A stretch of 64,000 bases of DNA. Origin: Prorocentrum cordatum. Its lineage: Eukaryota > Sar > Dinophyceae > Prorocentrales > Prorocentraceae. Position numbers and translations under genes: made by a program. This document shows, one piece after another, positions 58,806 through 64,000 of this stretch; positions within the stretch are counted from its first letter, which is position 1; every line of letters begins with the position of its first letter. The DNA is taken from positions 797,353-861,352 of the forward strand of contig CAUYUJ010014560.1 of assembly GCA_963575745.1 (NCBI GenBank), in the 5' to 3' direction. The notes under the pieces were generated by a model, which saw only the letters and a list, made by a program, of their open reading frames with translations, searched no databases and was not told where the DNA came from.

Positions 58806-60160
58806 TCAATGCGACCCGCGACCGCCAGACTTCCCCGCCTTCCTGTCCTTGAAGTTCAGGAACTTCATCCGCTTGTTGCTGACCCAGCCCTCGGTCTCAG
58901 AGTGCTGCCAGTTCGCGTTGTCGGCCCCCTTCTTTCCTCCCCCATTTGCCCCCCTTGCCGTCCGCCAGCTGCTTCTGCACCCGCGCGTGCGTCTGCTTCG
59001 CCTGGCTGAGCTGCTGCTGCGCGTGCGCCAAGGACTTGGCTGCCTCCGCCGACCGCCTCTGGATTGCGTCGGCTGCTGCCTGCTGCTTGGAGAGGACGGA
59101 CTCAAGAGGATCTTGCGAGGGGAGCGAACGGCCTGCTGAAACCGGCGCGTTGGTCGACCTCAGACCTGCTGCCTCGAGCACGGACTCCAGGCGCAGTGTG
59201 GCCGCCTCAAGGATTGTCTCGTCCACCGTTCTGAAGGATTTCTGCACGTCCAGATCTGGCTCCGATAAGTTTGCCCTCTTGGCCAACTGCCGCCAGAACA
59301 AATCATCGTATAGGATGATCAGGAACTGGCTGTGCTTCACCGACTTGTGCTTCTCCACGAGCTTCGCCAACTCGTCTTTGTAGCAGATGACAGTGGCCCA
59401 CGTTAGCTGCTGCACTGCCGCGGCTGCCACCGCGTCACGGTCGAATGCCGTGGTCCACTGCACGAAGGACCGGAAGAAACGGCGGGTGGCCGTTGCACTC
59501 CTCAACGCGCTGGTAAGCTGACCAAGCGTTGCAACTGACGACGACGGGTCCAGCGTCGAACCCCTTTCGCCACCTGTGAGCGCCTTGCCCCCGATGGCGT
59601 CTGAGGGGAGCCACAGCGGGAGGATCTCTTTGGCCGTGAGATCTACATACGAGAACGCTTTCCGACTGTTCTTCTCAGCGGCAACGTTCTCTGCGTGCAG
59701 CACGCGCCAAAACAGCTCTTCAGCCTGGAGGTGGCACGGGAGCCCTCCGAGCCCCGCTTTGGCAAGCTTGTCTGCGACATTCACCTTGTCAGGTGCTATC
59801 GCCAACAGCTTCGCCACCACCTCTGCTGAGTAATCTGCCCCAACCATGTCCAGGACATCCTGTTGCATGGCTTGGGGAAGGGTTGGCTGGTGCTGCTGTG
59901 GGAGAACAGATGTAGCAGGTGCTGACGCTGCGCCACTGCTCTGCTGCTCGAGGCTTGCAAACCGAATTGCACGACGGGCGAGTCCCAACACAGGCAGGGG
60001 CAAGTCGTTCTTCACATCTTTTTTCAGCCAGGCCGATCAGCTGACCAGGGTCGGTGATCTTGTTCTCCTTGAAGTAGGCCGCCGTTGCCGCCAGGATCTC
60101 TCCTGCTGGCTCTTTGGCGTCCACGTTCTTGATGTACGTCTCCAAAGATACCTCTGCCAT
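58806..60160 (-). pseudogene. gag-like protein of the retrotransposon, two homopolymer frameshifts
   Basis: The start is ATG 60160-60158 (MAEVSLETYIKNVDAKEPAG), 39 nt past the inner edge of A1. An extra A in an A6 run near 60030 shifts to the frame that ends at 58897 (LPLPVLGLARRAIRFASLEQ onward). An extra G in a G6 run near 58940 shifts to the frame ending at TGA 58808-58806 (NWQHSETEGWVSNKRMKFLN). The protein would be about 450 residues: mostly helical, with an Ala/Gln-rich coiled-coil-like stretch (AADAIQRRSAEAAKSLAHAQ) near the C-terminus and a basic Gly/Lys tail suited to RNA binding. No CCHC knuckle is visible. Gag identity is inferred from position (first ORF, before pol) and from helical and basic composition. 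Confidence 0.72.
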
Positions 60161-60198
60161 CGGGGGAACTGGGATGACCAGAAGCTGAAAGTGCGTAA

Positions 60199-60888
60199 AA
60201 GTTGTTGCGCTCAACCGCTTGAGCCGCCTGAGCCCAGACGGCTACGGGCCCGCTCTCTCCGTCCCGTGTGGCGCAGCACACGATGCATTCGCTGGGGTCA
60301 CCGAAAGGAGCAGCACCTGCTCGGTCTGGGTCGAGAGCCCAGGAATGGATGAGAGCGAAGCACGGTTATCAGCTGAGGCCCCACCAGGACCCCACAAGAA
60401 ACGAGTTGCTCTGACAGGATTCGGAGGCGAGTCCGTGAATGGCGACAATGGCGAAGCACGGTTAACTCCATGACGGTCGGCCTACGAGGGGAGGAGGAGC
60501 TCGGAATCTCAGATCGCGTCGGGGCCAGAGATCTGGAACGCAGGACGCCTGAAGCCCTCCGACAGGATGGGTGCCAGCGCCGTAGCCCTGCTCCTCTCCT
60601 CCCTGCACCGCCTCTTGTCTGAGCGCGACACCCACTCGAACGCCTCGCTCTCCGAGACTGTCTGGTGGCTACCTGCTGGGAGGGGACGACAGACGAAGAG
60701 AGGGGGAAGAGGAGGAGCTCGGAATCTAAGATCGCGGCGGGGCCAGAGCTCTGGAACGCTCGGCGCCTGAAGCCCTCCGACAGGATGGATGCCGGCACCG
60801 TCCAAACTCCTCCCTCCACTCTACGACCGTCGTCCGAGAGTCGTTCACTGGCTCCATTGGGCAAACTCCCAACGAGTTGGGTTTCCGC
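60199..60888 (-). repeat. Split direct repeat A1 (5' terminal)
   Basis: 690-bp partner of A2. Its outer edge ends GTTGGGTTTCCGC against the CAN microsatellite. Expected to hold the promoter and leader of the full-length transcript. Confidence 0.95.
60218..60247 (-). promoter_or_regulatory. Spliced-leader-like motif in A1, sense to gag
   Basis: Minus-strand 60247-60227 begins CCGTAGCC, contains GGGCTCAGG and matches the 21-nt dinoflagellate spliced-leader core at 17 positions. A second partial copy, GGCTCAAG (60225-60218), follows after one base. The gag ATG is 58 nt downstream. It may be a relic of a trans-spliced RNA copied back into the genome, or a splice-acceptor context. Confidence 0.45.
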
Positions 60889-63145
60889 ATCATCACCAAC
60901 ATCGTAATCATCATTATCAAAATATCCAACATCAAAAACACCAACGTCATCACCATCAACAACATTACCACCGGCACCATTATCAACACCGTTACCATCA
61001 TCATCACCGCCATCGTCATTATAATCGACATCGCCATTATCATTATCACCGTCATTGCCGTCACCACCGTCATCATTACCATCATCAACATCATCATAGT
61101 CATTATCGCCACTGTCATTATCATCATCACCGCCGCCACCATCAACATCAACATTGTCATCAACAACATGAACAACATCGTCACCATCATCATCACAATC
61201 AACGTCATCATCATTAACGTCGCCCCCATCATCACCATCGTCGTCAACATCACCATCGCCATCATCACCATCATTGCCGTCGTCATCATCACCATTCGCA
61301 TTGTCAACGGCATCATGATCATCAACGCCAACACCATCATCGCCACCGACAGCATCATCACTATCACCACCAACGCCATCACCATCATCACCATCACTGT
61401 CACAATCTCCATCGATAGCGTCATCACTGTCATCATCATCATTCCTATCATTAACGTGATCCTCATCAACATCATCACCACCGCCATCACCATCAACACC
61501 ATTACCATCATCATCCTTACCAATATCATTAACACCAACCGTCACCATCATCAACATTGTTATCACCAACAACGCCACCACCAGCATGATCATCACCGTC
61601 ATCACCATCACCATTATCATCATCAACACCATCATCACCAACACCATTAGCACCGTCATCACCATCGCCACCGATACCATCATAAGCATCAACATTGTCA
61701 TCAACATTATTACCGTAATCAGCAGCATCGCCATCATCACCACCATTACCAACATTGCCATCACCGTCAACGACGTCATCACCATCACCACCGATCGCAT
61801 CATCAGCATCACCGTCACTCGCATCAGCATCAACATCGTCATGGCCATACTCATCATCACCATCACCACCATCATCATTATCACCACTGCCGCCATCAGC
61901 ATCATTATCATCACTGTCATCATATGTATACCCATCAACATCATCAACATCACTGCCTTCGTAAACATCAATATCGGCATCATCAGCATCGTCATCATCA
62001 TGTTCAGTTTCGTCCTCATCTGCCTGATCGTCCTTGAGCCTTCCAGCGAGGGCGCAGTTTCTTTGACGCGTTGTTGAGAACATTATTGGCAATCCCTGCG
62101 ATTCTTGAGCCAACAGAAGTTTGGGGAAGTCTTTCGGTGGGCCCCCCTGAGCCAACAGCGGTTTGGGGAGGTCTTTTCGGTAGGTCCCCAATCTGAGTGT
62201 GTCCCTCCCACGGCGCGCCCATGGACATCCCCAACCATCGCCGCCGTCACTACCATCACCATTATGTTGCATGGTCACCATCAACATCACCAACATCGTC
62301 ATCGTCAGCAGCAGCACCGTCATCAGCATCAGCCCCATCAGCAACGTCATCATAAGCACCAGCTGCACCACCATAATGATCAACCGACTCATCACCGCCA
62401 TCATCATCATCACCGTCATCATTCACAGGATGCTGGCCCACTCAACATAATTTTTAACCATCATCACCACCATCGTCATCACCGTCATCAACATCATCAC
62501 CACCGTCATCACCCTCATCGATTTCATCTGTACCACCACCGCCATCATCACGATCACCGTCATAATGATTTTGGCCATCGTCATCACCAATGCCATCCTC
62601 ATCATGGTCACCGCCATCGTCATCACCGTCGTCACCATCACCGTCACCACCGTCATCACCATCACCGTCATTACCACCATCACCATCAGTATTCGCATCA
62701 ACAGCGTCATCAAAATCAGCATCAGCATCATCACCGTCATCATCATGACCGTCAGCAGCATGTTCAGTTCCACCGTCTTCATCATCAGCACCACCGTCAT
62801 CATCCGCGTTATCACCAACATCAGCATCCACATCGCCGTCATTGGCGTCATCATCACCATCATCGGCGCGACCACCATTATCACCAACGCCATCACCATC
62901 GCCATAACCATCACCACCGTCATTATCATCATCAGCAACAGTAGCGCCATCATCATCACCGCCATCATCATCATCACCGTCATCACCACCATCAGCACCA
63001 ACCACATCATGAGCATCAGCATGACCACCGCCATCACCATCATCATAAACACCGCCGTCATCCTCACTGTCACCATCATCATCAGCACCGCCATCATCAT
63101 CAGTCTCACCGTCACCATCGCCGCCACGTGGCAACATCATCATCA
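60889..63145. repeat. CAN-trinucleotide microsatellite, right part, about 2.2 kb
   Basis: CAT/CAC/GTC/AAC triplets throughout. An interruption at 62030-62225 holds unique DNA with a two-copy block GAGCCAACAG...TTTGGGGA(A/G)GTCTTT. The His-, Met- and Asp-rich frames are products of the repeat. Confidence 0.95.
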
Positions 63146-64000
63146 TCACCAATGCCAAAAACTTTGCGCGGCAACCGATGCGGAGGAGATATATGGCGAT
63201 ATCCAGGTTGCACACGATGTTGCGCAATCAGAGTTGCGCGCGGTACGCGGTGCAACCTAAGAAATGCAATCCGCCAGTGCTCGCAGTGAGGCGCCAACTC
63301 CACTGCTCGCGCAATCGCCCCGCCCGTCCGCCCGCAACTTGGTCGGCAATACCCGCGCGACGGGGATTGCGACGAGCGCTCGGCGTCGGCCAGTGCATCT
63401 CCGCGGCCGCGCTAGCCCGCCCATGCTCGCGCGCGCAATGACTGGCTAGCGCGGCGCGGCCGACGCGGCCGCGGCGGCGCTGGCCGCCGGGCACTTCAAG
63501 CGGGCACTTCAGTGCGAGTCGGCGACTTGGGCGGGCGCGGTATCACCGCGACGCCGACGAGGGCGGGCGCGCCGATGAGAGCAGCGACGATGGCGACGAT
63601 GGCGGCGACGGCGGCGGCGCGGCCACTGGCGGCGCCGACGTCGATCGCGCCCGCCGACAACGACGACGACGTCCTCGCGTCGGCGGCGAGGGTTTGTCAT
63701 GGAGTTCGACGCGCGCGCGGCCGACGCGACGCGCGCGAGGAGCCCGCGCCGCGCTATTCGACGCGGATCGCGCCCCCTCCCAGCACGCGCCACAGGGCGC
63801 TCGGATGAGCTCGAAGCGCGGCGCGAGAAGCCCATTTCGCGTTATGCGATGACAATTTTGGAAGCCCGATGGTTCTCTCAGGCGTTCGCGTGGGCGCGCG
63901 CGCGCGCGCAAGCGTCGTTTGAAGGCTTGCGCTGCAAAGCCGAAGGTTTTTTTTGTTCGGGGCGCTCGACTTGAAACCCTGCGGAAGACCAAGGCTCGCG
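63146..64000. other. Unassigned, very GC-rich DNA
   Basis: GCGCGC- and CGACG-rich sequence with overlapping Arg/Ala frames on both strands. No gene recognised. Confidence 0.35.

Larger units (their letters stand above)
52690..60888 (-). mobile_element. Tyrosine-recombinase (DIRS-order) retrotransposon with split direct repeats
   Basis: In transcription order (right to left): A1 (60888-60199), gag-like ORF (60160-58806), RT/RNase H (58805-55829), B1 (55730-55529) fused to A2 (55529-54824), tyrosine recombinase (54839-52949), B2 (52891-52690). A1-body-B1A2-B2 is the split-direct-repeat layout of PAT/Kangaroo/Ngaro-type elements. No methyltransferase domain is visible between RNase H and recombinase, unlike classical DIRS-like elements. 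Repeat identities (A about 98%, B more than 99%) imply recent insertion, yet the genes carry at least five frame breaks and a lost RT catalytic Asp. An 894-bp TIR element is nested in the RT gene. Both flanks are the same CAN microsatellite, with no target-site duplication. Replication is expected through an RNA-to-circle route with integration by the recombinase. This is known for the order, not shown here. Confidence 0.9.

Noticed and set aside
52690-60888. LTR interpretation of the A and B repeats
   Set aside because: The repeats are split (A1 ... B1A2 ... B2), there is no target duplication, and a tyrosine recombinase replaces a DDE integrase.
60298-63260. Long Met-, Asp- or His-rich frames on both strands
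   Set aside because: Products of the CAN trinucleotide array. The 573-codon minus frame merely runs from the array into repeat A1.

Overview
The window looks like nuclear DNA of a dinoflagellate. This is inferred from the kind of content: GC-rich sequence, no recognisable host gene in 64 kb, decayed LINE-type reverse transcriptases of the kind common in dinoflagellate genomes, very abundant micro- and minisatellites, and a motif resembling the dinoflagellate spliced leader next to retroelement genes. Species is not determinable. No rRNA, tRNA, CRISPR array or bacterial operon was seen.

Layout. 1-414: the start of a minus-strand ORF with a Cys4 zinc-binding pattern, running off the left edge. 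415-5100: purine-rich tracts and unassigned DNA. 5.1-6.2 kb: a 1-kb (AGT)n microsatellite. 6.28-9.8 kb: a decayed, nearly complete LINE-like element (zinc-finger ORF1, RT with an intact YLDD box, C-terminal region). 10.6-13.1 kb: a decayed coding locus of unknown function. 13-21 kb: satellites, including a large palindromic array at 15 kb, plus a 5'-truncated LINE 3' end at 17.3-18.2 kb. 22.3-23.0 kb: another LINE RT pseudogene. 26-52 kb: mostly minisatellites (CGATCTCACTAT, GGGACACC, a 12-bp AGATCTGGGGGA array, a ~76-bp family, an ~83-bp family and dispersed CTTGGGGCC arrays), a fold-back region at 34.2-34.5 kb, and a short ORF at 35.6-36.0 kb resembling the end of a copia-type RNase H.

The main find is at 52,690-60,888: an 8.2-kb tyrosine-recombinase (DIRS-order) retrotransposon on the minus strand, with split direct repeats A1 - gag - RT/RNase H - B1/A2 - recombinase - B2. 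The A copies are about 98% and the B copies more than 99% identical, so insertion was recent. The element sits inside a CAN-trinucleotide microsatellite with no target-site duplication. The 3' end of each A copy abuts a coding region (gag after A1, recombinase after A2) and carries a spliced-leader-like motif in sense orientation. This suggests that one leader is shared by two transcription units. The reading frames carry several 1-nt shifts, most of them in homopolymers. The RT catalytic box reads YAGD, and an 894-bp TIR element with a 7-bp TSD is nested in the RT gene.

The genes do not form a host pathway. The window is a repeat-dominated intergenic region shaped by retroelement insertion and satellite expansion. 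Reading-frame conclusions at homopolymers depend on base accuracy.
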